Positions 24,097 to 31,971 of a stretch of 64,000 bases of DNA are shown piece after piece. Every line of letters begins with the position of its first letter. Position 1 is the stretch's first letter. The DNA is from Chishuiella changwenlii (GTDB lineage Bacteria > Bacteroidota > Bacteroidia > Flavobacteriales > Weeksellaceae). The stretch covers positions 1-64,000 of the forward strand of contig NZ_FRBH01000011.1 of NCBI RefSeq assembly GCF_900142565.1, written 5' to 3'. The notes below the pieces were generated by a model. It ran no database searches, was not told the DNA's origin, and was given only the letters and a program-made list of their open reading frames with translations. The position numbers and the translations under genes were made by a program.

Positions 24097-24476
24097 CTTT
24101 CACTTTTATTCTTATCAAAAACAGAGCATTAATTTTCTCATTATCTACAGTACCTATTGGCATACGTTTAATTTCTTTCATTGTTGAAAAAATAGTCGTT
24201 TTTACAATTTCATCAAGTTTTCTTTTATTAAGATTCTCATCAAAAGCTTCGTAAGTAAAACCATCCATCTCTCCTCTACAATTAATAATAAATCTTACAG
24301 AAATAGTTTCAACATTTGGTATAGATACACTTTTTAAATCATTTATAATTTTATCTTTAAAGATGGATGAATCTGTTAAGTAGATGTCAGAAGAATAGTA
24401 TTTATAAACAGGAGTATCACATAAAAAGCTTTTTTTCTCAATTTTAGAAATGCTTTCATCTCCTAAAAATTTTCAT
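24071..24476 (-). pseudogene. TonB C-terminal-like gene with broken start
   Basis: The frame is open on the minus strand from 24472 to 24071 and encodes about 133 residues ending in VKDGKVIDVF. The middle (VRFIINCRGEMDGFTYEAFDENLNK) resembles the C-terminal domain of TonB-like 'energy transducer' proteins of flavobacteria. No ATG, GTG or TTG begins the frame before the internal ATG at 24268. An ATG at 24476 is out of frame; removing one base from the T5 run at 24465-24469 would fuse it to the long frame. It is therefore a frameshift, a sequencing error or a remnant. The TPR gene overlaps its end. Confidence 0.5.
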
Positions 24477-24643
24477 TAAAATTAATTAAAGCAACTTATA
24501 AATATTAATAAAAAACATTCACAATAGACTGATATTAAACGTTTAAGTTTAAAATAAGATAAAAACTACATTTAAACGGCTCAAATATCTATATCTTAAA
24601 AATCTCATAATAGATATACTCTTTCTAAAACATATAAAACAAA

Positions 24644-24673
24644 AAAATCCGTTCGAATAATCGAACGGATTTT
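24644..24673 (-). terminator. Terminator of rplS
   Basis: A perfect 13-bp stem (AAAATCCGTTCGA at 24644-24656 with 24661-24673) has loop ATAA; the A-run 24641-24647 is the U tract on the minus strand. Confidence 0.88.
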
Positions 24674-24698
24674 ATTATTTCTTCTAAAAAAAGATTTT

Positions 24699-25049
24699 TT
24701 AGTAAGCAGCGTCTTTAATACGAGCTTTCTTACCACGTAATGCTCTGAAGTAGAAGATACGAGCTCTACGAACTTTACCTTTCTTGTTAACTTCAACTTT
24801 TTGTAAAGCTGGCATGTTTACTGGGAAGATACGCTCTACACCAACATCTCCAGACATTTTACGGATTGTGAAAGTTTCTGTAGTTCCTTGTCCTCTTCTT
24901 TGGATAACAACACCTTTAAAGAACTGAACACGAGTTTTTCCACCCTCTGTAATTTCTTGGTAAACTGTAATAGTATCACCTGCAGCAAAAGCTGGGAATT
25001 CTTTCTTAGCTACGTATTTTTCTTGTACGTATTTTACTAAATTTTCCAT
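24699..25049 (-). CDS. rplS: 50S ribosomal protein L19
   Basis: This is a complete 116-residue L19 with the conserved FPAFAAGDTI start of the core, RVQFFKGVVIQRRGQG and the basic RRARIFYFRALRGKKARIKD C terminus. It sits at the 30S-50S interface. It is transcribed alone here, without the usual rpsP-rimM-trmD neighbours, which is common in Bacteroidota. Confidence 0.97.
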   Translation of the reverse strand: MENLVKYVQEKYVAKKEFPAFAAGDTITVYQEITEGGKTRVQFFKGVVIQRRGQGTTETFTIRKMSGDVGVERIFPVNMPALQKVEVNKKGKVRRARIFYFRALRGKKARIKDAAY

Positions 25050-25187
25050 TTTAATAATTTCAATTTATTTTTACTGAGCAACTTACACGTCTATCGTCAG
25101 AGGTTGAACAATGTGGGTGCAAAATTAATCATTTTTATTAATATTGCAAATCATTATCAGAAAAATCTTAATTTTCTGTAGATATAA

Positions 25188-25961
25188 TTAAAGTTGATCT
25201 GACAGCTCAGCCGTAATTGCTTTTAATGCTTTTATACGAGCTTCTTTTTTGTCATCTGTTACAATTTCTATCCATGGAGAACTTTCTGTACTGGTTTTCT
25301 CCAACATTGTTGCAATGTAATCGGAATAAACATCCCATAACTCTTGTGCTTTTTCATCCAAAGAACCCAATTTCCATTGTTTTAATTCGTCCTCTTTTCT
25401 TTCTTGTAATCGTTGAGCTTGTTCTTCTTTAGAAATTGTAAGAAATAACTTTACTATAATTATTCCATCTTCTTGTAATAATTTTTCTACCTCAACAACT
25501 TGCTTCATAAACTTGTCGTACTGTTCTTTTGTACAAAAGTCAAAAACAGGTTCTACTACAGCTCTGTTGTACCAGCTTCTGTCAAAAAAGACAAGTTCTC
25601 CTTTATTCGGAAGTCTTTCAAAATAACGTTGAAAATACCACTGTCCTTGCTCTAATTCTGTTGGTTTAGACAAAGCTTCTACTCTATATTTTTTTGGATT
25701 AAGATATTCTATTGCTCTAGAAATAGTTCCTCCTTTACCAGCAGCATCTCTCCCTTCGAAAATAATTAATACACGTTTGTTTTGTTTAATTACTTTCAGC
25801 TGCAAGTCTAATAACTCTTCTTGTAACTCCTTAAGCTCTTTTTCGTAAGCTAATTGCTCTCTAAACTTTTTCTCTTTTATAATATCATGTTCAACAAGAA
25901 AATCAATAATTTCTTGTCTACTACTTATTTTTTCTAAATCATTCAAATCAAATTCAGCCAT
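25188..25961 (-). CDS. ppk2: Polyphosphate kinase 2, paralogue A
   Basis: This 257-residue PPK2 family P-loop kinase has Walker A GRDAAGKGG at 70-78 and the lid/Walker B region FFDRSWYNR at 125-133. It transfers phosphate between inorganic polyphosphate and nucleotides. The short N-terminal extension and single domain fit the one-domain PPK2 classes; which nucleotide it prefers cannot be read from sequence. It is third in transcription order of three PPK2 genes on this strand, 217 bases after paralogue B, a gap holding dispersed repeats. Confidence 0.93.
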   Translation of the reverse strand: MAEFDLNDLEKISSRQEIIDFLVEHDIIKEKKFREQLAYEKELKELQEELLDLQLKVIKQNKRVLIIFEGRDAAGKGGTISRAIEYLNPKKYRVEALSKPTELEQGQWYFQRYFERLPNKGELVFFDRSWYNRAVVEPVFDFCTKEQYDKFMKQVVEVEKLLQEDGIIIVKLFLTISKEEQAQRLQERKEDELKQWKLGSLDEKAQELWDVYSDYIATMLEKTSTESSPWIEIVTDDKKEARIKALKAITAELSDQL

Positions 25962-26029
25962 ATTTATTGTTTATTTAGTTTGTACGTTATCATAATGATA
26001 ATTCCTACTTCGTAATTCTATCTCTATCT

Positions 26030-26060
26030 TAACCGCAAAGGCGCAAAGCTTACGCAGAGA
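26030..26060. repeat. 'accgcaaaggcgcaaagcttacgcaga' dispersed repeat
   Basis: This segment, rich in cgcaaag words, matches from memory a widespread Bacteroidota intergenic repeat. It lies between PPK2 paralogues A and B. Confidence 0.5.
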
Positions 26061-26094
26061 GAAAAAGAATTTTACTTTATTGAAAAATGAAAAA

Positions 26095-26126
26095 ACTTAC
26101 ATCTTAAAATCTTAAGTCTTACACCT
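26095..26126. repeat. Low-complexity repeat shared with 19334-19352
   Basis: The words aatcttaagtctta and acaccta recur here and before the YihY gene stop at 19334-19362; related words occur at 37590-37625. No gene is present. Confidence 0.5.
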
Positions 26127-26178
26127 AAATAGTTAATCGTAATTCTTACATCATCTTACATTGCCACAAGTAGTACTA

Positions 26179-26997
26179 TTAATTTTCCTCTTCTAAATTT
26201 TGAGGTTTTAAAATTTGATTATCTTTTTCATCATATGGAATCTTATCTAAAATATATTCCATAGCTTCTACTCTAGCTTTATATTTTTTGTTCGCATCTA
26301 TAATTTTCCAAGGAGCCCAAGTGGTATTTGTTCTTTCAAACATTTTATTTTTATACTCGGAATACACATCAAATAAATCTTGTGCTTTTCTATCTACCGA
26401 ACTATATTTCCATCTTTTAATAGGAGAATTTATAATATCGTTAAAACGTTTTGCTTGCTGTTCTTTTGTAATAGAGAAGTAAATTTTAATGAGATAAATT
26501 CCAGAATTTACCCACATTCTTTCAATATCATTTACTTCATTCATAAACAATTCATACTCATCTTGCGTACAAAAACCATTAACGGGTTCTACAACAGCTC
26601 TATTATACCAACTCCTATCAAAAAAAACCATTTCTCCTTCTTGAGGTAATTGATGTACATAACGCTGAAAATACCATTGTCCGCTTTCTGTATCTGTTGG
26701 TTTAGGAAGTGCAACAATTTTATATTCTCTCGGATTTAGATGTTCTACAATTCTTCTTATTGCACCACCTTTTCCTGCCGCATCTCTTCCTTCGAAAATA
26801 ACAACTACTTTTTGTTTATTTTCGGAAATCCAAGCTTGTAATTTTATTAATTCTTCTTGAAGCTCTTCTATTCTCTTCTCGTATTTTACAGTTCTTAATG
26901 CTTTTGCAAAGTTTAACTGGTTGTTATCTGAATGCAAAAGACTAATAAGACCTTTTTTAGTTTCGATTAGTTTTAAATCTTTTGGCTTTAATTCCAT
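26179..26997 (-). CDS. ppk2: Polyphosphate kinase 2, paralogue B
   Basis: This 272-residue PPK2 has Walker A GRDAAGKGG at 70-78 and FFDRSWYNR near 125-133. It resembles its neighbours throughout the core but differs in the N terminus and in a charged tail (DEKDNQILKPQNLEEEN). It lies 18 bases downstream of paralogue C, so B and C are probably one transcript. Confidence 0.93.
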   Translation of the reverse strand: MELKPKDLKLIETKKGLISLLHSDNNQLNFAKALRTVKYEKRIEELQEELIKLQAWISENKQKVVVIFEGRDAAGKGGAIRRIVEHLNPREYKIVALPKPTDTESGQWYFQRYVHQLPQEGEMVFFDRSWYNRAVVEPVNGFCTQDEYELFMNEVNDIERMWVNSGIYLIKIYFSITKEQQAKRFNDIINSPIKRWKYSSVDRKAQDLFDVYSEYKNKMFERTNTTWAPWKIIDANKKYKARVEAMEYILDKIPYDEKDNQILKPQNLEEEN

Positions 26998-27015
26998 TTT
27001 TTAATCTACTTCAAA

Positions 27016-27867
27016 TTAATGATTATTTTTTTTGACCATACGATAATAACGCTGAATGATATTTGGATCGACCATTAAATCAATATCAGATTCAAATTTT
27101 CCTTCATAATTAAACAAAGACAAAACATAACGAATAGACTCTAAACGTGCCAAGTTTTTATCATTTGCATCTACTATTATCCATGGAGAAAAAGAATTGT
27201 GCGTTCTAGAAAACATTTGATTGATGTATAATGAAAACTCATCCCAAAGTTCTTGTCCTTTAGCATCCACAGGACTATATTTCCATTTTTTTAATGGATT
27301 ATTCAATCTCGATTCAAATCTATTTTGTTGTTCTTCTTTCGAAACTGAAAACCAAAGTTTAATAATTTGAGTTCCAGATTCGTATAACATATGTTCAAAT
27401 TCTGATACTTGTACCATAAATTGCTCATATTGTTTTTCTGTACAAAATCCCATAACAGGCTCTACAACCGCTCTGTTATACCAGCTTCTATCAAAAAAAA
27501 CAATTTCACCTGCATTTGGTAACTCTTTTATATAACGATTAAAATACCATTGATCTTGCTCTACTACCGTTGGCTTATTAAGCGCTACTACACGCATAGA
27601 TCGGGGATTAAGATGTTCTCTAAAACGGCGAATAGTACCTCCTTTTCCAGACGCATCTCTTCCTTCGAAAATAATAGCAACTTTCTTTTTTTCTGTAGAA
27701 ATCCAATTCTGAAGATTCACTAATTGAGATTGTAATTTCAATAATTCAGTTTCATATTCAAATTTCTTTAATACTTTACTGTAAAGTGGATTTTCTTCTT
27801 GATTTTCTAGCAAGAAATTATATAATTCTTCTGTGGTTGTAAATGTTGGTATTACTTGTTTTTTCAT
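27016..27867 (-). CDS. ppk2: Polyphosphate kinase 2, paralogue C
   Basis: This 283-residue PPK2 reads Walker A as GRDASGKGG (69-77), with Ala replaced by Ser relative to the other two, and keeps FFDRSWYNR. Its C terminus is longer and ends in IIQRYYRMVKKNNH. It is promoter-proximal in the triplet. The three proteins are clearly divergent, so the duplication is old and the copies may differ in nucleotide preference or in direction (NTP synthesis or polyphosphate synthesis), which is inference. Confidence 0.93.
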   Translation of the reverse strand: MKKQVIPTFTTTEELYNFLLENQEENPLYSKVLKKFEYETELLKLQSQLVNLQNWISTEKKKVAIIFEGRDASGKGGTIRRFREHLNPRSMRVVALNKPTVVEQDQWYFNRYIKELPNAGEIVFFDRSWYNRAVVEPVMGFCTEKQYEQFMVQVSEFEHMLYESGTQIIKLWFSVSKEEQQNRFESRLNNPLKKWKYSPVDAKGQELWDEFSLYINQMFSRTHNSFSPWIIVDANDKNLARLESIRYVLSLFNYEGKFESDIDLMVDPNIIQRYYRMVKKNNH

Positions 27868-27979
27868 CTTTATTTCCTAGATTCTAAATCTTTTCTCAAG
27901 GTAGAGATTTCCAAAGATAAAGCCAAGATTAATCGTAAAAATTATAATTTTAATCATAAGACAGCTAAATTAGTTTCTG

Positions 27980-27987
27980 TATTTTTG
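27980..27987 (+). promoter_or_regulatory. -7 element of the copper-linked operon
   Basis: TATTTTTG fits TAnnTTTG and lies 25 bases upstream of the TTG start at 28012. No good -33 element is seen. Confidence 0.35.
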
Positions 27988-28011
27988 TAGGATCAATTAT
28001 TTCATCACATT

Positions 28012-28377
28012 TTGAAAATCACTTTTCTTATAACGCTTATTCTTTTTGTTGCATTAAGACCATTAATGCCACTTATTGATTATGCTTTAAATTATAAGAA
28101 AATAACGACTGAATTATGTGAGAATCTGAACAAACCAGAATTACTTTGTAATGGTTTTTGCTACATAAAAAAAGAAGTTCGTAACGACGATGCTAACTCA
28201 TCTAAAAATAAGGTTATCAAAAATTTTGTAAAAATTTATGAAGCTATTATTTCTAAAGATCTTGGAACAGAAAATAGTTCTCCGTTTAAAGATTTTATAC
28301 AATCTTTAAATGATTCTTATCAAAATATTTATAAAAATCAATTCATAAAAATAATTTTTCACCCACCGATTTCTTAA
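28012..28377 (+). CDS. Small membrane protein with CNGFC motif
   Basis: This 121-residue protein starts at TTG (28012); no ATG fits before the hydrophobic N terminus (residues 3-20). Cysteines at 36, 46 and 50 (LCENLNKPELLCNGFC) follow the hydrophobic N terminus. From memory, small flavobacterial proteins with this C-N-G-x-C pattern often sit next to heavy-metal or copper genes. Here it lies 43 bases before the YHS lipoprotein and SCO. A metal-chaperone role is inference. Confidence 0.6.
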   Translation: MKITFLITLILFVALRPLMPLIDYALNYKKITTELCENLNKPELLCNGFCYIKKEVRNDDANSSKNKVIKNFVKIYEAIISKDLGTENSSPFKDFIQSLNDSYQNIYKNQFIKIIFHPPIS

Positions 28378-28420
28378 ATTAACTGACAGAAAAAAAATAA
28401 TTAAGTAAAAAAGAATCAAA

Positions 28421-28717
28421 ATGAAAAATTTAAAATATATCGCATCTTTTTCTATTTTAGGATTGATGCTCGTTTCTTGTAATAAAGAAGAAACTAAACA
28501 AAAAGATTTTGAAGTAAAACACATTTCTCATGAAGAAATGAAAGCTTCTACAAAATTAAATGTAGCAGTTGTTAACGATTTAGATCCTATTTGTGGGATG
28601 AAAACTGCCGATCATTTAAGTGATACAGCAACATACAACGGTAAAGTTTATGGATTCTGCTCTGTAATGTGTAAAGAAGAATTTTTGAAAAATCCTGAAA
28701 AACATATTCATGAATAA
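28421..28717 (+). CDS. YHS-domain lipoprotein
   Basis: This 98-residue protein has a lipoprotein signal with Cys20 (LMLVSC) and a YHS domain from about 55 to 92. The metal-binding candidates are Cys58 (DPICGM), Cys80 and Cys84 (GFCSVMC), plus His residues at the C terminus. YHS domains accompany copper and heavy-metal transporters. It overlaps the SCO gene by 8 bases, so the two are co-translated. Confidence 0.9.
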   Translation: MKNLKYIASFSILGLMLVSCNKEETKQKDFEVKHISHEEMKASTKLNVAVVNDLDPICGMKTADHLSDTATYNGKVYGFCSVMCKEEFLKNPEKHIHE

Positions 28718-29366
28718 ACAATTAATTGCTGTAGTTGTTATTATAATTGGTGTCATAGGATCTGTTTTTTGGTTAAAAATCAAACCAAAAAATGATTTAT
28801 ATACTGTAATGAAAGTTCCTAGTTTTTCTATGACTAATCAAAACAATGTTACAATTACAGATCGTGATATGCTTGGAAAAGTATATGTTGTTGAATTTTT
28901 CTTTACAAGTTGCCCAACTATTTGTCCTATTATGAGTCAGAATTTGCGTGCAGTAGAAGATGAAATTAACAATAATAATCTTGGTTTTATTTCTATAACT
29001 ATTGATCCTAAAAGAGATACTCATGAAAGATTATTAGAATATGCGAATAAAATTGGTGTAAAAACACCAAATTGGCATCATTTAACTTCTGATAGAGCGT
29101 CTATTGAAAAACTTGCAGATCAGTTTAATATCTATGTTGGCAAAGACGAAACAACTGCAGAAGGATTAAACCATAGTGGAAAGTTGGCATTAGTAGATAA
29201 AGAAGGAAATATTCGTAGTCGATATGATAAGGCAGGAATACCAATTCTTTTTTACTCTGGATTAAATTACAAAGATCCAGAAGGAAAAGAGCCTTCATTA
29301 AATGGAAAGTATCATCCAGAAATTGAACTTCTAAAAGAAGATATAAAAAAGCTATTAGCTGAATAA
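28710..29366 (+). CDS. SCO1/SenC-family copper chaperone
   Basis: This 218-residue protein is anchored by one N-terminal helix (residues 5-22) with a periplasmic thioredoxin fold. The copper site is CPTIC (Cys68 and Cys72) plus a His in LNHSGKLALVD near residue 155. SCO proteins deliver copper to, or reduce, the CuA site of cytochrome oxidase or serve redox sensing. With the YHS lipoprotein upstream it forms a small copper-handling operon ending at a strong terminator. Confidence 0.93.
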   Translation: MNKQLIAVVVIIIGVIGSVFWLKIKPKNDLYTVMKVPSFSMTNQNNVTITDRDMLGKVYVVEFFFTSCPTICPIMSQNLRAVEDEINNNNLGFISITIDPKRDTHERLLEYANKIGVKTPNWHHLTSDRASIEKLADQFNIYVGKDETTAEGLNHSGKLALVDKEGNIRSRYDKAGIPILFYSGLNYKDPEGKEPSLNGKYHPEIELLKEDIKKLLAE

Positions 29367-29399
29367 AAAAATGCTCCTTTATAAAGGAGCATTTTTTTT
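29365..29399 (+). terminator. Terminator of the copper-linked operon
   Basis: AAAAAATGCTCCTTT and AAAGGAGCATTTTTT form a long perfect stem followed by T. Confidence 0.88.
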
Positions 29400-29842
29400 A
29401 ACCCGTTTAAAAAGAAAAATAGCTAAATAATTAAAATACAATATTTAAAAGTTTAAACAAGTTCATATTGTGTTTAGTTAAGCTAATTTTTTTATTCTAT
29501 AATTTCTAATATAGTCACTCATTTTTACAATGTTTTATACTTATTAAACTTGTCGAAACATGATATAAAAGTTGTCGTCATATAAAACTGTTTCATCATC
29601 ACTTCATCAACTATTTTTATAGAATACTAAATTCTAATCAATTAAATTGATATCATCTTATTTTAAAATTTTCTATATTCCATTAATTAATAAATTAAAT
29701 AACAACTACTTAAACAAAAAAAAATAATTTAAAAAGAATTAAAACTAATTTATAAAATAGTTAATCAAAAAAGTTATTAACAATATTATTCACATTTATA
29801 ATCTTTCTCTACATTTGCATAGGTTATAATACGTAAAGAATA
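29400..29842. other. Gene-free AT-rich region
   Basis: About 440 bases with no credible gene. The only features I see are a 7-bp palindrome ATCAATT-A-AATTGAT (29637-29651), which could be an operator, and the -7 box at 29810. The rest is low-complexity AT sequence and is probably the leader and promoter region of the oxygenase gene. Confidence 0.5.
29810..29817 (+). promoter_or_regulatory. -7 element of the 2OG oxygenase gene
   Basis: TACATTTG matches TAnnTTTG and lies 25 bases before the ATG at 29843; the expected TTTG at -33 is not clear. Confidence 0.5.
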
Positions 29843-30796
29843 ATGTCACAAACTGGAATACCATCAGTTAATCTTGCTGATTTTTTATCAGAAGATTTAT
29901 CAAGAAAACAAAAATTCGTAAACGAAATCGGTAAAGCTTACGAAGAAATTGGATTTGTAGCTTTAAAAGGTCATTTCTTATCCGACGATTTAGTTGAAAA
30001 TTTATATAAAAGTGTAAGAGAATTTTATTCTTTACCAACAGAAACAAAACAAAATTACATTGTTGAGGGAATTGGTGGACAAAGAGGTTACACTGCATTT
30101 GGAAACGAGCATGCAAAAGGAAGAACAGTTGGAGATTTAAAGGAGTTTTGGCATTTTGGTCAATACCTTAGTCAAGAAGACAAAGAAAAATTTAATTATC
30201 CTGAAAATGTAAATGTTGAAGAAATTCCAGATTTTAATATTTATGGAGAAGAAACTTTTAAACAATTAGAAAAAACAGGAATTTATGTTTTAAGAGCTTT
30301 AGCATTATATTTAGGTTTAGACGAACTTTATTTTGATGACAAAGTAACAAACGGAAATTCTATTTTAAGAGCAATCCATTACCCTCCAATTACAGAAGAA
30401 CCAAAAGACGCAGTACGTGCAGGAGCTCATGGAGACATTAATTTAATTACATTATTAATGGGAGCTCAAGGAAAAGGTTTACAAGTACAAAAACACGATG
30501 GTACTTGGGTAGATGCTATTGCAGAAGAAGACGAATTAGTTATTAATGTTGGAGATATGTTATCTCGTCACACAAATAACAAATTAAAATCTACAATTCA
30601 CCAAGTTGTTAATCCTGAAAAAGAATTATGGGGAACTTCTCGTTTTTCTATTCCATTCTTTATGCATCCAGTTTCTAATATGGATTTATCTGTTTTAGAA
30701 AACTGTATTTCAGAAGAAAATCCAAAACAATTTGAAGATATAACTGCTGGAGATTTTTTAACACAGCGTTTAAGAGAAATCGGTTTAATAAAATAA
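29843..30796 (+). CDS. 2OG-Fe(II) oxygenase, isopenicillin-N-synthase-like
   Basis: This 317-residue member of the IPNS/2OG dioxygenase family has a DIOX_N-like N-terminal half (EIGFVALKGH) and a C-terminal jelly roll carrying the iron ligands H-x-D in AHGDINLITLL (near 195) and a distal His in STIHQVV, followed by the RFSIPFF 2-oxoglutarate-binding Arg. All ligands are present, so it should be active. The substrate is unknown. It is a single gene with a 440-base upstream region and its own terminator. Confidence 0.9.
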   Translation: MSQTGIPSVNLADFLSEDLSRKQKFVNEIGKAYEEIGFVALKGHFLSDDLVENLYKSVREFYSLPTETKQNYIVEGIGGQRGYTAFGNEHAKGRTVGDLKEFWHFGQYLSQEDKEKFNYPENVNVEEIPDFNIYGEETFKQLEKTGIYVLRALALYLGLDELYFDDKVTNGNSILRAIHYPPITEEPKDAVRAGAHGDINLITLLMGAQGKGLQVQKHDGTWVDAIAEEDELVINVGDMLSRHTNNKLKSTIHQVVNPEKELWGTSRFSIPFFMHPVSNMDLSVLENCISEENPKQFEDITAGDFLTQRLREIGLIK

Positions 30797-30831
30797 GCCA
30801 ATTCTAAATTTAATCTATTATTTCAATAAAT

Positions 30832-30854
30832 AAGAGCCAACTAAGTTGGCTCTT
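30832..30854 (+). terminator. Terminator of the 2OG oxygenase gene
   Basis: AAGAGCCAAC and GTTGGCTCTT form a 10-bp perfect stem with loop TAA, followed by T. It may also serve the convergent gene at 30860. Confidence 0.85.
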
Positions 30855-30859
30855 TTATT

Positions 30860-31423
30860 TTATATTTTACTTAATGACTTTTTATCGAATTTTAAAACCT
30901 CGAAGTTTTCATCGAACCAAAATTGATAAAAAATCATATCTTCTTGCATTTTCTTTTTCTCAATCCATACTTTTCGAATTGGTAATATTACCTGAAATTG
31001 AAATGTTTTATTTTTTTCAAAATGCTTTACTGCGGCATAATAAATTAAATTATACCACGAGTCAGATGGAGAATAAACACCATAAAAGACTGGAAAAACA
31101 CTTTCCTTCCCTTCTTTATATACATCTGAAATTTTATAACTATCAATTTCAAATTTCGAAACACATTTATATGGAGTTACTTTTGTGCAAATACTTTTAT
31201 CATTTACATATTTTACAGAATCTAACTTTAAACCAAACTCATTTAATTCATATGAATTAAATTTATTCACAGTTGGATCTATTACCAATTGCACTTCTTT
31301 CTCCTTAGAAATATCATTATAAATAATCTCATATAATTTTCCTCTAATTATATTCGGATTAACTTCCTGAGCTTCAGTAAACAGGGATATTGAAATGAAA
31401 AATAAATAAAAAACACACTTCAT
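30860..31423 (-). CDS. Secreted protein, unknown
   Basis: This 187-residue protein has a signal peptide (cleavage near SLFTEAQ). The mature part has two cysteines (about residues 79 and 86, around VTPYKC) and alternating strand-like segments. No family is recognised. It is read alone on the minus strand and shares the downstream stem-loop with the convergent oxygenase gene. Confidence 0.65.
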   Translation of the reverse strand: MKCVFYLFFISISLFTEAQEVNPNIIRGKLYEIIYNDISKEKEVQLVIDPTVNKFNSYELNEFGLKLDSVKYVNDKSICTKVTPYKCVSKFEIDSYKISDVYKEGKESVFPVFYGVYSPSDSWYNLIYYAAVKHFEKNKTFQFQVILPIRKVWIEKKKMQEDMIFYQFWFDENFEVLKFDKKSLSKI

Positions 31424-31731
31424 TTTGGTTATTTTGGTTTAAAATTTGATTATTAACTAACAGAATTTGATTTCTTGTTCAAATTTAATTTTTATCAATT
31501 AGATATTCAACTTTTATTTTTTAATGAAAGTAGATTATCAAATTGTTAAAAAATAGTTAAATATAGACTTTATAACATCTACTATAAAGTATTATTGAAT
31601 TAATGCAATCGGTTGTATTTCAAATACATAACCGACAAATATCTTTATTGATAATTTTTATCTATTGTAGTCATAAATAAAATCTTTTCATATCCTTTTT
31701 CAAAACCTAAAAAAAGGTGACATTTGCAGTG

Positions 31732-31893
31732 TCAAATAATTTATTCATAGATAGTAAGACAAAGAGTAACACGAGTAAAAATGAAATTGAAAAATGAAGT
31801 TGAAATCACTCGAACTCTTTTTACTTTTTAGAGTTTTTTATAGTAGTTTAGGTTGGTTAGTAATCCGTTCTTTTAGAACGGATTATTTTTTTT
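31732..31893 (+). ncRNA. Candidate small RNA with intrinsic terminator
   Basis: A -7-like box GACATTTG (31719-31726) precedes about 160 bases without a convincing ORF. An internal stem AACTCT/AGAGTT (about 31813-31834) and a 10-bp terminator stem, TAATCCGTTC with GAACGGATTA (31861-31885), followed by eight T, close the unit. No protein gene ends upstream on this strand that could use the terminator, since the nearest plus-strand gene ends at 30796 with its own. The exact 5' end is a guess. Confidence 0.35.
31861..31893 (+). terminator. Orphan intrinsic terminator
   Basis: A 10-bp perfect stem with a 5-base loop is followed by TTTTTTTT. There is no plus-strand coding gene just upstream. Confidence 0.8.
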
Positions 31894-31971
31894 TATACAA
31901 AACCTTACAAATAAACACTTTACGTCAAGTTAAATATGTTTTAGTTAAAATTTGCAAACATAATGCAATCG

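Larger units (their letters stand above)
31424..31971. other. Gene-free region with RNA-like features
   Basis: A 548-base gap. It contains a stem-loop with GTATTT/AAATAC and CGGTT/AACCG arms (31610-31634) and a candidate small RNA ending at a strong terminator (31732-31893). The 64-residue frame at 31794-31988 overlaps that terminator and is unlikely to be a gene. Confidence 0.5.
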
